The notes: a model not told the origin generated them from the letters alone. Numbered from the stretch's first letter, positions 8,792-18,458 are shown. The stretch is DNA of 48,858 nucleotides from an uncultured Nitratifractor sp. (GCA_913054475.1 CAJXJF010000006.1:1-48858), one strand, 5' to 3'. Made by a program: numbers and translations.

Positions 8792-9199
8792 ATGGAATAT
8801 AGCACACTTTTTCTAATCTCCTTCGTCGCAGCTACGATACTCCCCGTATCGAGCGAAGCGACACTCTACTACTATCTGAGAGAGGGTTTGGACCCACTGC
8901 TTCTGCTTCTCTTCGCCGGTACGGGCAACACTATGGGCTCCGTGCTCAACTATCTGCTTGGCCGCAAGGGTACGGACTATCTGATACAAAAAGGCAAAAT
9001 CTCTCCCGCATCGCTACATAGAAGCGAAAAGTTTTTCGGGCGCTGGGGAGGATACAGCCTGCTTCTAAGCTGGCTTCCGATAGTCGGAGACCCCCTCACT
9101 CTGGTGGCCGGGGTTCTGCACTATCGGCTGTCGAGCTTCATTCTCATCGTCTCTATCGCCAAATTCGGCAGATATGCTCTGATAGTTCTCTTTTTCTGA
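8792..9199 (+). CDS. YqaA/DedA-like inner membrane protein
   Basis: 135 residues with three or four hydrophobic segments. The pattern SFVAATILPVSSEATLYY near the N-terminus, GNTMGSVLNYLLGRKG, EKFFGRWGGYSLLLSWLPIVGDPLTLVAG and the C-terminal aromatic tail match the short YqaA branch of the DedA/SNARE-associated family. Family members are small integral membrane proteins linked to lipid carrier transport, but the function of this branch is not settled. The gene stands alone, with its own -10 box at 8762. It is followed by 130 bases without a recognisable gene. Confidence 0.8.
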   Translation: MEYSTLFLISFVAATILPVSSEATLYYYLREGLDPLLLLLFAGTGNTMGSVLNYLLGRKGTDYLIQKGKISPASLHRSEKFFGRWGGYSLLLSWLPIVGDPLTLVAGVLHYRLSSFILIVSIAKFGRYALIVLFF

Positions 9200-9331
9200 A
9201 AACAATTCGAAAATAGTGATATCAGAGAGATATCTTCGAGAAGTTCGGCAAGAAGTTTTTGCAAGCCGTTTAGGTACCTCGAAGAGAAAGGATTGTAAGC
9301 TTTGTTCGACAAGTATCACTTCTCCCCTTTT

Positions 9332-11293
9332 TTACGCAAATTCGAAACCCTTTTTCGGATCGGTAGTTATGATATCTACGAGTGTCTTGTAGAACTCTTC
9401 TGGATCGATTGGCGAAGTAAGGAAGATTTCGATGCCGGTATATTCGGAAATCTTGCGCATATCGGGGAATCGCTCACTATCTACAAGCCCGATTATAGTA
9501 CTGAATTTCCCTCTATGTCTGAGGAAAGTGACGAGTCTCTTCAAATTTTCCGAAGAGTTGCCATTGTATAGATCGGCGATGAAGGGTTCGAGTTCTATGA
9601 TAATCATATCGTAAAAATAGATATCTCTCATGGCATCGTCGATATCGGGAAGATATTTGAAAGAGATATTCACCTTCGCCACAAGAAGTTCCGTAGCGGT
9701 TTTGTCGCTATCTTCTCTTCCTATGAAAAGCAGACTCTTGCCTATGCTCGAATCTTTGGCGAAATCTTTTAGGATGAGAGTCTCGTTGAGATAGTTTTTT
9801 TTCTTCGAAGAGTACAAAGAGACTATCATATCCATGATATCCTTTTGTGTGAACGGACTGTACAATATGGCATCGATAAAAGAGTTTTCTTCGCTTTCAC
9901 TCTCTCTTTCGGAGGATTTTTGTAGAGCTACCAATTTTATCCACGGGGTTTTGTATTTGCAGGCTCTCATCCATTTTTGCAAAGAGCCGTTTTCCAATAT
10001 CACTATATCGTAAGAGTCGCTATTGAAAAGTTTTTCGAACTCTTTGTCATTGTGGGCATGATCGGTTGCAAAGTGAAAATAGCCAAGCATTTTCTCTAAG
10101 GAGATTCTCAAATCTTCCATGGCTATATAGCTAAGTACCCTTTTGCGCATCATATCCTTCGACGGTAGTCTATAACTTCTTCGCTCCACGGTCGATATGG
10201 GGAAAGTCAGTTCGATCGTGCATCTTTCGTTTTCTGTATCTATATGAAACTCTTCCGTAAGGTTGTCGAAATTCCTGCTGATAAGTTCTTTCTCCTCATC
10301 ACTGCACTCTCCTTCAATTTTGGTAGTAATCTTGAAATGCAGAGTGAGAAAGTCGTTTCGATTAGTCACCGTATAAATATTGATTGTCGTTTTGTTTGCA
10401 AGGCTCTTCATCTCGAAAATGCTTTTTAGAATCTTGAGCAGTCTATTTTCTATGGATAACGGGTGTCCCAACATTTTTGCCGGTACACTCTTTTCGACGG
10501 CAAAAATGATATCGAACTCTCTATTTTCCGAGGAGCTGATGTTTTGCATTGTGTTGTGTATCGATTTCAACATGATATTGATGTCGAATATCTTTTTTGT
10601 GCAACCGTCTCTCTCTCCCAGTTCATCGGAAAAATCCATCAATATCGCTACCGTATCGTCTATATTGGAGAGATATTTTTTCATCTCGTTCAAAAAGAGA
10701 GATATCTTTTTGTCACTATAGAGCTCTTTGAGTAATTTTAGGATCTTGTTCAAATTGTCGAGATCGGCTTTTATGTTTAAAGCCCTGTTTTTATAAAAGT
10801 CTATCAACAAAGCCATCTCTTCGCTATCGGATTTTTGCTCCGGCGTATTGTCTATTGAGCTCTTGTTGAAATCCCTGTACAATCTTTTCAAGAGTAGCGA
10901 AAGGCTCTTTTTGTTGTATGGGCGTGAAAGAGTATAGCAAATTGCGGCGGAAGACTTCAAAATGGATAGAATCGTTTTTTCCATCGCGCCTTCATTGTAG
11001 ATTATGAGGAATTTCGAATCGTAATCCCGTGTCGCCATAGAGTCGAGAAGTTCGCTACAGTTTTTCGCGTCTTTTTCATCGCTACCTATATCGCAGACAA
11101 TCAGGGGATAATTCGAAAATCTTTTTATATCTTTATCTTCTATCCGATTTTGCAAAGCATTCTCTATATCGCAGTCTTCGAAAAGTCCAGATAGGAGTTT
11201 TGGCAGGTAGCTATCTTTTTTGCTACCAGATAGATAAAGTACCGAAGCGCCGATTTTTTTCACTTTTGTAGATGACATTGGCGAAAGCTCCAT
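9332..11293 (-). CDS. Degenerate histidine-kinase-like protein with three receiver-like domains
   Basis: 653 residues, no transmembrane segment. Residues about 15-135 look like a receiver domain: a strand ending in VCDIG and a RPYNKKSL end. Residues about 155-240 are helical like a dimerisation domain but have no phospho-acceptor histidine. Residues about 245-370 resemble a GHKL ATPase with GHPLSIENRLLKILKSIF, where the usual Asn of the N box is missing and no clear G box is seen. Two more receiver-like units follow (about 385-500 and 515-650), with Asp replaced at VILENG and IIIELEP. All this suggests a scaffold or pseudo-kinase instead of an active phosphorelay. It is AT-richer than its neighbours and stands alone, 98 bases from livF. 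Function unknown. Confidence 0.7.
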   Translation of the reverse strand: MELSPMSSTKVKKIGASVLYLSGSKKDSYLPKLLSGLFEDCDIENALQNRIEDKDIKRFSNYPLIVCDIGSDEKDAKNCSELLDSMATRDYDSKFLIIYNEGAMEKTILSILKSSAAICYTLSRPYNKKSLSLLLKRLYRDFNKSSIDNTPEQKSDSEEMALLIDFYKNRALNIKADLDNLNKILKLLKELYSDKKISLFLNEMKKYLSNIDDTVAILMDFSDELGERDGCTKKIFDINIMLKSIHNTMQNISSSENREFDIIFAVEKSVPAKMLGHPLSIENRLLKILKSIFEMKSLANKTTINIYTVTNRNDFLTLHFKITTKIEGECSDEEKELISRNFDNLTEEFHIDTENERCTIELTFPISTVERRSYRLPSKDMMRKRVLSYIAMEDLRISLEKMLGYFHFATDHAHNDKEFEKLFNSDSYDIVILENGSLQKWMRACKYKTPWIKLVALQKSSERESESEENSFIDAILYSPFTQKDIMDMIVSLYSSKKKNYLNETLILKDFAKDSSIGKSLLFIGREDSDKTATELLVAKVNISFKYLPDIDDAMRDIYFYDMIIIELEPFIADLYNGNSSENLKRLVTFLRHRGKFSTIIGLVDSERFPDMRKISEYTGIEIFLTSPIDPEEFYKTLVDIITTDPKKGFEFA

Positions 11294-11391
11294 TTTAAAT
11301 TATGATAAGTAGCATAGCACGCTACTTCGTTATATAGGATATCGGCATTTTGTCGATTCCACCGTTTGTATATGTGAAATTCGAAGCATAC

Positions 11392-12084
11392 TCATACTCC
11401 GAGATACCTCTTCCTGACATCATCGTTTCCCTCGAGTTTTTCGGACTCTCCCTCGAGAGATATTATGCCGTTTTCCAGCACATACCCATAGTCGGCTATC
11501 GATAGGGCGGCAAAGGCGTTCTGCTCTACGAGCAGTATGGGGAAACTCTTCTTGAGTTCGGCAATCACCTCGAAGAGCTCACCTACGATACGGGGTGCCA
11601 GCCCCAGACTCGGCTCGTCGAGCATCAGGAGTTTCGGTTCGCTCATCAGTGCTCTGGCTATGGCCAGCATCTGCTGTTCTCCGCCACTGAGAGTACCCGC
11701 CATCTGCTCTCTCTTGTCGTAAAGCCTGGGAAAGAGCTCGTACATTCTTCCCCTGAGTCTCTCGAAGTTCTCGTCATTGTTGAAGGCTCCCATTCTCAGA
11801 TTCTCTTCTACGCTGAGATTTATGAAGACTCTTCTTCCTTCGGGGACGAGGGCTATACCCTCTCTGACGATTTTGTGAGTGGGGTGAGTGCTGATGTTTC
11901 TACCTTCGAATATCACCCGACCGCTCTTCTTGACGGAGTTGACCAGAGCGTTGAGAGTAGATGTCTTTCCCGCTCCGTTGGAGCCTATGAGTGTCACTAT
12001 CTCTCCCCTTTTGATATGCATATCTATGCCGCGCACCGCCGCAATCACTCCGTAATAGACCTGAAGATTCTTTATCTCAAGCAT
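11392..12084 (-). CDS. livF: Branched-chain amino acid ABC transporter, ATPase subunit
   Basis: 230 residues. It is the second ATPase of the Liv importer and sits on the inner face of the membrane. Walker A GSNGAGKTST, signature LSGGEQQMLAIARAL and Walker B LLMLDEPSLGL are intact, and VEQN holds the switch region. The start at 12084 overlaps the end of livG by 8 bases and has GGAGAG upstream. It is the last gene of the livKHMGF operon. Confidence 0.95.
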   Translation of the reverse strand: MLEIKNLQVYYGVIAAVRGIDMHIKRGEIVTLIGSNGAGKTSTLNALVNSVKKSGRVIFEGRNISTHPTHKIVREGIALVPEGRRVFINLSVEENLRMGAFNNDENFERLRGRMYELFPRLYDKREQMAGTLSGGEQQMLAIARALMSEPKLLMLDEPSLGLAPRIVGELFEVIAELKKSFPILLVEQNAFAALSIADYGYVLENGIISLEGESEKLEGNDDVRKRYLGV

Positions 12085-12853
12085 TTCTGAACTCTCCGAG
12101 ATATGCGCTTATGACCTTTTCATCGACTACTGCATCCGCCGGTGAACCGTCGAAAATCTTCTCTCCATAATCGAGTACCGTCACTCTGTCGCAGATTGCA
12201 TTTACAAATTTCATATCATGTTCTATGAGAAGTATCGTCAAGTCGTAATCCTCTTTTATCTTTCGTATTATCCTGGAGAGCTCTTCGGTCTCTATGGGGT
12301 TCATCCCCGCAGCCGGTTCGTCGAGCATCAGAAGGGTAGGGTTGGTGGCGAGGGCTCTGGCTATCTCGACCTTTCTCTGGTTGCCGTAGCTCAGTGCGGA
12401 CGCATTGCTGTGGGCGAAACCGGCTATTGCGAACTCTTCGAGTATCTCCATGGCCTTCTCTCTCATCATCTTCTCGTAGCTGAAATATCTCGGTAGTCTC
12501 AAAATCGCTTCGATATAGCTATATTTCGTCTGCTCGTGTAAACCTATGAGAATATTCTCCAGTACGCTCATACTCTTGAAGAGTCTGATATTCTGGAAAG
12601 TTCTAGCAATACCCCTATGGACCGCTTCCGAGGCTTTGATACCGCTTATATCCTCTCCCCTGAAGAGCACTCTGCCGGATGTGGGTCTGTAATTTCCGGT
12701 GATTATGTTGAATATGGTGGTCTTTCCGGCTCCGTTGGGACCTATCAGACCGTATATCTCGCCTCTGGCTATGGCGAAGGATAGTGCATCTATAGCCGTC
12801 ACCCCGCCGAATTTCATAGTTACACTCTCTATTTCGAGTAGTCTCTCTCTCAT
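12077..12853 (-). CDS. livG: Branched-chain amino acid ABC transporter, ATPase subunit
   Basis: 258 residues. The open frame extends upstream to 13039, but that part is the out-of-frame reading of livM. The ATG at 12853 is the real start because it overlaps the livM stop as ATGA and the protein then begins with the family-typical [14 protein letters not shown]. Walker [12 protein letters not shown], signature [15 protein letters not shown] and Walker [12 protein letters not shown] are present, followed by LIEHDM. The long insert between Walker A and signature (residues about 90-140) is usual for LivG. It pairs with LivF to energise uptake. Confidence 0.95.
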   Translation of the reverse strand: MRERLLEIESVTMKFGGVTAIDALSFAIARGEIYGLIGPNGAGKTTIFNIITGNYRPTSGRVLFRGEDISGIKASEAVHRGIARTFQNIRLFKSMSVLENILIGLHEQTKYSYIEAILRLPRYFSYEKMMREKAMEILEEFAIAGFAHSNASALSYGNQRKVEIARALATNPTLLMLDEPAAGMNPIETEELSRIIRKIKEDYDLTILLIEHDMKFVNAICDRVTVLDYGEKIFDGSPADAVVDEKVISAYLGEFRNA

Positions 12854-13878
12854 CTGCCGGACCTCTTGCCCAATTTTTCTCCTATGATATCCATGATTTC
12901 CCTGTCTCCGAAGAGTCCCCTTCTGGCGAAGAGCATCATCACTATGAGGAGTATCGAAAATACCACCATTCTCATTCCCGGATGGGCACCGGTATGCATA
13001 GCGAATATCACCATGTCGTCGTCGAGAAAGCGCAACCACTCCATACTGCCCATCACGAGGACCGTTGATAGCAGTGTCCCGCTCATACTGCCCAGTCCGC
13101 CGAGCACGATTATGATGAGTAACTGGAAGGTCAGCATGAAGGTGAACTGGTCGGGGGATATCGTGGTGAGGAACGATGCGAGCAGACCGCCTCCCAGGCC
13201 TTCGAAGAAGGCACTCGTCGCGAATGCCGTGGTCTTTATTTTGAAGGTGTCTATGCCCATGGCTATGGCCGCATCCTCATCGTCTCTTACAGCCTTCATC
13301 GCTCTGCCGTATCTGGAGTATACGATATGGAGCATCACGACGAAAGTTATCAGAGCGATACTGCCTATCCAGAGAAAGTCCGCATTGTCGGGAATATCGT
13401 TGAGCCCCATCGCTCCGTTGGTATAGGCGGGATTGTTGATGGCGAATATTCTTATGATGAAGCCGAAGCCGAGGGTGACTATCGCAAGGTAGTCGCCTCT
13501 GACTCTGAATACCGGAAAGGAGAGTAGCAGGGCTATGAACATGGATGCGATACCTCCCGCGACGATTGCGGGCAGAAAAGGGGCGTGCATGGCCAGTACC
13601 GTCTCTGCCGGATCGACGAGTGCGAACATATCGCTCTTGATATCGGCCGGTATGAGAAAGAGAGCCGTCACATACGCCCCTATAGCTACGAAGCCGTTGG
13701 GTTCGAGAGAGAATTGTCCGGTCACTCCGTTTATCAGGTTGTAGCTGAGAGCGAGTATGGCGAAGATGCCGATATTGTTCATTATACTGAGTGTATAAGA
13801 GTCCAGAAATCTATCGCACAGATAGATGAAAAGAAGAGTCGAGAGTATGGCTATCGTTTTGAAAACAGTACCTTTCAT
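12850..13878 (-). CDS. livM: Branched-chain amino acid ABC transporter, permease subunit
   Basis: 342 residues with eight or more hydrophobic segments. The signature stretch SFFEGLGGGLLASFL, followed by TFQLLIIIVLGGLGSMSGTLLSTVL, is typical of the LivM permease, as is NGVTGQFSLEPNGFVAIGAY near residue 50. It forms the membrane channel with LivH. The ATG at 13878 has AAGGAG upstream and lies 9 bases after livH. The short C-terminal tail is basic (EKLGKRSGR). Confidence 0.95.
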   Translation of the reverse strand: MKGTVFKTIAILSTLLFIYLCDRFLDSYTLSIMNNIGIFAILALSYNLINGVTGQFSLEPNGFVAIGAYVTALFLIPADIKSDMFALVDPAETVLAMHAPFLPAIVAGGIASMFIALLLSFPVFRVRGDYLAIVTLGFGFIIRIFAINNPAYTNGAMGLNDIPDNADFLWIGSIALITFVVMLHIVYSRYGRAMKAVRDDEDAAIAMGIDTFKIKTTAFATSAFFEGLGGGLLASFLTTISPDQFTFMLTFQLLIIIVLGGLGSMSGTLLSTVLVMGSMEWLRFLDDDMVIFAMHTGAHPGMRMVVFSILLIVMMLFARRGLFGDREIMDIIGEKLGKRSGR

Positions 13879-13887
13879 GAGAGCTCC

Positions 13888-14781
13888 TTAGAATCTGCTT
13901 CTCTCGAGATCTTCCCCCATTATACCGGTGGGTCTGAAGAGAAGAACCAGTATCAGAAAGAAAAATGCGAAAGCGTCCTTGTATCCTCCGAGCTCCGGAA
14001 AGAGCGCCACTACGAAGATTTCGGTAAAACCGAGTATGAATCCTCCCAGTACGGCACCCGTGACACTCCCGATACCTCCCAGCACAGCCGCCGCGAAGGC
14101 CTTGAGTCCTACGATGATGCCCATGAGAGGATCGATGGAAGGGTAGCTGACAGCGTAGAAGATACCGCCGATGGCGGCCAGTGCCGAGCCGAGAGCGAAG
14201 ACGATACTTATGATGGAGTCGGCATTTATACCCATCAACTTGACGGTGGGGATATCGAAAGCCAGCGCTCTTATCGCCATTCCGTATTTCGTACGGTAGA
14301 GAATCCAGAGTAGCGAAGCGAGTATGATAACGGTCATTATCGGAATTATGACTACGGTAACAGGCATATAGATACCGTTGAAGTGCATCACTTTGCTCAG
14401 GTATTCTGGAGCGCTGAAGGCTCTGGGTACTCCGCCGAAGAGGACATTGAAGAGGTTTTCGAGAAAGAAACTGATGCCGATTGCTGTAATGAGCAGAGAT
14501 ATCTTGGGTGCGTTCCTGAGAGGTTTGTAGGCTATTTTGTCCGTCAGAATACCCACGACAATGGAGCCGAATATGGCCAGCGCCACGGCCGCTTCGAAGG
14601 GAAATTTGAACGAGACAGCGAAGTAGGTGAGGAAGGCTCCTACCATCATGATATCTCCGTGGGCGAAGTTTATCAGCCTGAGCACGCCATATACCATCGT
14701 ATATCCTATGGCTATGAGTGCATACATACTACCCAGACTCGCCCCGTTGACGAGTTGTTGCAAAAATGTGGAAAGATCCAT
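13888..14781 (-). CDS. livH: Branched-chain amino acid ABC transporter, permease subunit
   Basis: 297 residues with about eight membrane spans. N-terminal LQQLVNGASLGSMYALIAIG and GVLRLINFAHGDIMMVGAF are hallmark LivH sequences, and VGLKAFAAAVLGGIGSVTGA forms the coupling-loop region. The ATG at 14781 has GGAGAG upstream. It is separated from livK by 88 bases holding a terminator-like hairpin, so it may be expressed at a lower level than the binding protein. Confidence 0.96.
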   Translation of the reverse strand: MDLSTFLQQLVNGASLGSMYALIAIGYTMVYGVLRLINFAHGDIMMVGAFLTYFAVSFKFPFEAAVALAIFGSIVVGILTDKIAYKPLRNAPKISLLITAIGISFFLENLFNVLFGGVPRAFSAPEYLSKVMHFNGIYMPVTVVIIPIMTVIILASLLWILYRTKYGMAIRALAFDIPTVKLMGINADSIISIVFALGSALAAIGGIFYAVSYPSIDPLMGIIVGLKAFAAAVLGGIGSVTGAVLGGFILGFTEIFVVALFPELGGYKDAFAFFFLILVLLFRPTGIMGEDLERSRF

Positions 14782-14806
14782 CTGCCACTCTCCAGTATTG
14801 GATTCG

Positions 14807-14863
14807 TTTCTCCAGCTAAAACTCCATCGAGTTTTCGCCGGAGAAAATCGGGCTAGGCCCGAT
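14807..14863 (-). terminator. Hairpins between livK and livH (partial terminator)
   Basis: Read on the minus strand after the livK stop, ATCGGGC and GCCCGAT (14863-14847) form a 7-base-pair stem with a 3-base loop followed at once by TTTTC. A second, longer imperfect stem follows: GGAGAAA/TTTCTCC with inner AAAACTC/GAGTTTT arms (14846-14807). The first is shaped like a weak intrinsic terminator. The position between binding protein and permease genes is one where processing or attenuation often raises the binding protein level. Confidence 0.7.
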
Positions 14864-14869
14864 ATCCCA

Positions 14870-15994
14870 TCAGGGATTGACGGTCGTTTTATAAACGAAA
14901 TCGCCCTTTTTCACTTCGTTTACCACTGCGGATTTGACCGCATTGCCATTTTTGTCGATAGTGATCACTCCGGTAACGCCACTGTACTCTTTGGTGTGGC
15001 GGAGTTTGTCGTTGATGCACTCCTTGTCGTCGGAGGCTTTGCCTTCGTCGATACATTGATTCATTGCGGATAGAATCATCCCGTAGGCATCCGCCGCAAG
15101 TGCGCCCATGGAGTCTGCTGCTTTGGAATACTTTTTGTGAAATGCTTCCACATAGGCTTTGGCTTCCGGAGAGTTGGCCGCAGTTTCGTTGAAGTGGTCG
15201 GTGTACATGAAGCCTTCGGAGGCTTTGCCACCGATTTCGACCAGTTCGGGAAAACCTACGCCGTCCGCGCCGATAAAGGGGGTATCGATACCCATACTTC
15301 TGGCCTGCTTGACCATAAGCGCCGCTTCGGGATAGTATCCGGTGAACGCTATAATGTCGGGAGAAGTCGCTTTTATGGCCGATACCTGAGCGTTGAAATC
15401 TTTGTCGCCGGAATTGATGAGAACTGTTTTGAGGATTTTGCCGCCACCGGCTCTATATGCCTTTTTGAAAGCCTTGGAGAGACCTACGGAGTAGTCCTGT
15501 TTTGCGTCGGTAACCACGACAGCCTTCTTCATACCGTTCTCAAGTGCGTATTTGGCCATCACCGAGCCCTGAAAAGGATCGATAAAGCAGGCTCTCGTGA
15601 CATACTTCTTGCCCTTGGTCACTCTCGGGTTGGTAGAGGCGTGGGTTATCATTGGAGTGTGTGCTCTTTCGGCTACAGGGGCCATCGCCATCGAGTTGCT
15701 CGATGCCACTTCGCCGAGTATCACGGCTACACCATCTTTGTCGATGAGCCTCTTGACGGCGGTAGCGGCTTCCACTTTGTCGCCTCTGTCGTCGAGGACT
15801 ACAAGTTTCACATCGTCTCCATTTTTGAGTTTGTGATTCTGCTCGTACGCTATGTCCAGACCTCCTTTGCTGGTCTGACCGAATGCAGCTATGGGACCAG
15901 TAAGAGGCAATACGACACCTATCTTCACCTCTTTGGCTGTCGCAATGGCACTCATGAGCGCCGCGGCCGCTACAAAACTGAAAGCTTTCCTCAT
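14870..15994 (-). CDS. livK: Branched-chain amino acid ABC transporter, substrate-binding protein
   Basis: 374 residues. A Sec signal peptide occupies about residues 1-20 (MRKAFSFVAAAALMSAIATA), so the mature protein is periplasmic. The mature start KEVKIGVVLPLTGPIAAFGQ and the later VILGEVASSNSMAMAPVAE, ITHASTNPRVTKGKKYVTR and AFTGYYPEAALMVKQARSMG match the Leu/Ile/Val-binding protein family (type I periplasmic binding fold). Ligand preference cannot be read off; some relatives bind other small amides or amino acids. It is the first gene of the operon. The ATG has GGAGAG upstream, and TAATAT at 16031-16026 is a possible -10 box. Confidence 0.94.
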   Translation of the reverse strand: MRKAFSFVAAAALMSAIATAKEVKIGVVLPLTGPIAAFGQTSKGGLDIAYEQNHKLKNGDDVKLVVLDDRGDKVEAATAVKRLIDKDGVAVILGEVASSNSMAMAPVAERAHTPMITHASTNPRVTKGKKYVTRACFIDPFQGSVMAKYALENGMKKAVVVTDAKQDYSVGLSKAFKKAYRAGGGKILKTVLINSGDKDFNAQVSAIKATSPDIIAFTGYYPEAALMVKQARSMGIDTPFIGADGVGFPELVEIGGKASEGFMYTDHFNETAANSPEAKAYVEAFHKKYSKAADSMGALAADAYGMILSAMNQCIDEGKASDDKECINDKLRHTKEYSGVTGVITIDKNGNAVKSAVVNEVKKGDFVYKTTVNP

Positions 15995-16106
15995 TTTCTC
16001 TCCTTGGGGATTTGATATGTCCGCTATATTACCAGCCTGTTTCTTGTGTGAAACTGAAAAGATGTTTATCGACTCTCTTTGTTGAAAGCGACAATTCGCA
16101 ATCCGC

Positions 16107-16112
16107 TATAAT
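16107..16112 (+). promoter_or_regulatory. -10 box for the fmt-birA-parAB unit
   Basis: TATAAT at 16107-16112 lies 26 bases before the GTG start of fmt, in the 144-base divergent space between livK and fmt. No consensus -35 is visible. Confidence 0.65.
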
Positions 16113-16138
16113 TTCGTAAAATTTTCTGGAGAGCGGCA

Positions 16139-17062
16139 GTGGATAGAGAGAAAATCAACATTATATATATGGGAACACCAGAGTATGCGAGGGTGATTTT
16201 GCAGAGACTGCATGAGTGTGACGAGTTCGATATAGCTCTGGTACTCACCCAGCCGGATCGTCCCGTGGGTCGAAAAAGAGTCATGACGGCACCGCCGGTG
16301 AAACTCTATGCCCAAGAAAAAGATTTGGAGTTTTTGCAACCCCACAGCCTGAAAGATGGAGACTTGAGTGCCGTTTTGAGAGGGTACTCCCCGGATTTCA
16401 TCGTGGTGGCGGCCTATGGACAGATATTGCCAAAGGAGATTCTTTCGATAGCTCCATGTATCAATCTTCACGCTTCACTTCTACCGGAGTATAGAGGGGC
16501 CTCTCCCGTACAGAACGCTCTTCTCAACGGAGATTTGGCCACGGGAGTGACTGCGATGCTCATGGAAGAGGGGCTCGACAGCGGTCCGGTACTTGCATAC
16601 AGCGTCATGGATATAGAGGATAGAACGACACTTTCGGCTCTGATGCAGAGACTCTCGGTGATGGCGGCCGAACTGATTGTCGATACCCTTCTTGCATACG
16701 AGCGCCTGCATCCCATTCCCCAGATAGATGCACTCTCGACGCACTGCAGGAAGATAAGAAGGGGCGACGGAGAAGTGAGGCTCGAAAGGGCTGTAGATGT
16801 CTATAGGCGCTACAGGGCTTTCGAAGGCTGGCCCGGAGTCTATCTGCCCGATGGGCTGAAGCTTCTGGAGTTAGAACTTTTGGATGAGGATGGAGAGTAT
16901 GAAGCGGGTGAGATTGTGCATATCGGTGCAGATAGTATGGATATAGGCTGCAGGAGAGGTCTGTTGAGAGTGCATACTCTTCAGCCCAAATCCAAAAGAG
17001 CGATGAGTGCCAAAGCCTACGCGCTGGGAAGGGGGTTGAGAGTTGGAGATACACTTATTTGA
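16139..17062 (+). CDS. fmt: Methionyl-tRNA formyltransferase
   Basis: 307 residues. It formylates initiator methionyl-tRNA using 10-formyltetrahydrofolate. The N-terminal catalytic domain shows IIYMGTPEYARV, LVLTQPDRPVGR, VVAAYGQILPKEIL and INLHASLLPEYRGASPVQNALLNGD, with the catalytic Asn/His pair in NLHASLLP and the Asp in the following LDSGPVL segment. A C-terminal OB-like domain ends at VGDTLI. The GTG at 16139 is chosen because GGAGAG precedes it at the right distance; an ATG ten codons later would remove the first beta strand. It overlaps birA by 20 bases. Confidence 0.96.
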   Translation: MDREKINIIYMGTPEYARVILQRLHECDEFDIALVLTQPDRPVGRKRVMTAPPVKLYAQEKDLEFLQPHSLKDGDLSAVLRGYSPDFIVVAAYGQILPKEILSIAPCINLHASLLPEYRGASPVQNALLNGDLATGVTAMLMEEGLDSGPVLAYSVMDIEDRTTLSALMQRLSVMAAELIVDTLLAYERLHPIPQIDALSTHCRKIRRGDGEVRLERAVDVYRRYRAFEGWPGVYLPDGLKLLELELLDEDGEYEAGEIVHIGADSMDIGCRRGLLRVHTLQPKSKRAMSAKAYALGRGLRVGDTLI

Positions 17063-17678
17063 GACCCTTCCCTCCACACAGCGCTATCTTGCGGGGATGG
17101 TCAGAGATGGCGGGATTTCGGAATCTATGGCCGTTTTGGCGCTCGAACAGTCCGACGGCATAGGAAGTCGTGGCAACACTTGGATTGGAGCGAGGGGCAA
17201 TTTTCATGCCTCCATAGCGCTCCGCGCTGGGCAATTGCCGCAGGATTTGCCTCTGCTGTCGGCCTCGATCTATTTCGGCTGGCTTATGAGAGAGCTGCTC
17301 GAGGATATAGGCTGCAGCGTATGGCTGAAGTGGCCCAACGACATATATACCGCAAGGGGCAAGGCGGGAGGTGTAATCACGCAGAAGATAGGCGATTTTC
17401 TCATAGTCGGCATAGGTGTCAATCTCGCCCGAGAACCCGCAGGATATGCCTCTGTGGAGGCAAATATCGAGCCTTTGGAGCTCTGCCGGCTCTATATCGG
17501 GAAGATAGAAGAGAGAGTCTCATGGAAGGATATATTTAGTAAGTATCAGTTAGAATTTGAACTTAACAGAGCTGCTTTTTTCCATATGGAAGAGAGAGTC
17601 GAGAGCCTGAGAGAGGCTCGATTGTGCGACGACGGGTCGCTTATTGTAAAGGGTGAAAGGATAGTGAGTCTCAGATGA
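17043..17678 (+). CDS. birA: Biotin--[acetyl-CoA-carboxylase] ligase
   Basis: 211 residues, the short catalytic form without the DNA-binding repressor domain. It activates biotin to biotinyl-AMP and attaches it to the biotin carrier protein. The motifs [32 protein letters not shown] (biotin-binding GRGR-like loop, here GSRGNTW), KWPNDIY and GGVITQK are present, with VGIGVNL later. The start is TTG at 17043, overlapping the end of fmt by 20 bases. The stop overlaps the parA start as ATGA. Confidence 0.94.
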   Translation: MEIHLFETLPSTQRYLAGMVRDGGISESMAVLALEQSDGIGSRGNTWIGARGNFHASIALRAGQLPQDLPLLSASIYFGWLMRELLEDIGCSVWLKWPNDIYTARGKAGGVITQKIGDFLIVGIGVNLAREPAGYASVEANIEPLELCRLYIGKIEERVSWKDIFSKYQLEFELNRAAFFHMEERVESLREARLCDDGSLIVKGERIVSLR

Positions 17679-18454
17679 GTGAAGTAATCAGTATAGCCAA
17701 TCAGAAAGGTGGAGTGGGGAAGACGACGACGGCAGTCAATCTGGCTGCATCGTTGGCGGACAAAGGTAAGAAGGTGCTCCTGATAGATATAGATCCGCAG
17801 TCGAACGCCACGACAAATCTCGGATATAGCCGTAACGATTACGAATTCAATATCTATCATGTGCTTATAGGAAGCAAGAAGATGTCTGAAATAATACTCA
17901 AGACATCGGTGAAAAGGCTGCATCTGGCTCCATCCAATATCGGTTTGGTGGGGATAGAGAAGGAGTTTTACGACGGCAGGAAGAAAAAACGGGAACTGGT
18001 TCTCAAAAAAGCGATAGAGAATGTGCGGGAGAAGTACGACTATATAATCATCGACTCCCCTCCTGCGCTGGGTCCTATCACGATAAACGCATTGAGTGCA
18101 TCCGATTCGGTGATAATACCCATACAGTGTGAATTTTTCGCTCTCGAGGGTCTGGCACAGCTGCTCAACACCGTATCTCTTCTGAAGAAGACGATCAATC
18201 CCAAACTCAGAATCAAGGGTTTCCTGCCCACGATGTATTCGAGCCAGAACAACCTCTCCAAGCAGGTTCTCGCGGATTTGGAGCACCACTTCAAAGACAA
18301 ACTCTTCAACTACAGGAAGAACTTTGTCGTAGTTCCCAGAAATGTCAAGATAGCCGAAAGTCCCAGTTTCGGCAAGCCTGTAACGCACTACGCCTCCGCA
18401 TCCAAGGGCTCCATGGCATACAAAGCTCTCGCATCCGCGATATTGAAGGCTTGA
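17675..18454 (+). CDS. parA: Chromosome partitioning ATPase ParA/Soj
   Basis: 259 residues. A deviant Walker A (KGGVGKTTT, starting about residue 10) and [24 protein letters not shown] and [16 protein letters not shown] identify the ParA family. It moves replication origins together with ParB by cycling on and off the nucleoid. It starts inside the birA stop (ATGA) and is followed by parB after 4 bases. The placement next to the ATP synthase operon is standard for Campylobacterota. Confidence 0.97.
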   Translation: MSEVISIANQKGGVGKTTTAVNLAASLADKGKKVLLIDIDPQSNATTNLGYSRNDYEFNIYHVLIGSKKMSEIILKTSVKRLHLAPSNIGLVGIEKEFYDGRKKKRELVLKKAIENVREKYDYIIIDSPPALGPITINALSASDSVIIPIQCEFFALEGLAQLLNTVSLLKKTINPKLRIKGFLPTMYSSQNNLSKQVLADLEHHFKDKLFNYRKNFVVVPRNVKIAESPSFGKPVTHYASASKGSMAYKALASAILKA

Positions 18455-18458
18455 GAAG

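Noticed and set aside
12854-13039. N-terminal extension of LivG
   Set aside because: This is the out-of-frame reading of livM; the ATGA junction at 12853 and the conserved start settle it.
16037-16055. parS-like sequence TGTTTC-TTGTGT-GAAACT near the parAB genes
   Set aside because: The half-sites match parS, but the spacing is 6 bases, not the 4 of TGTTTCACGTGAAACA, and the central bases do not fit. It lies in the livK leader and is probably chance.
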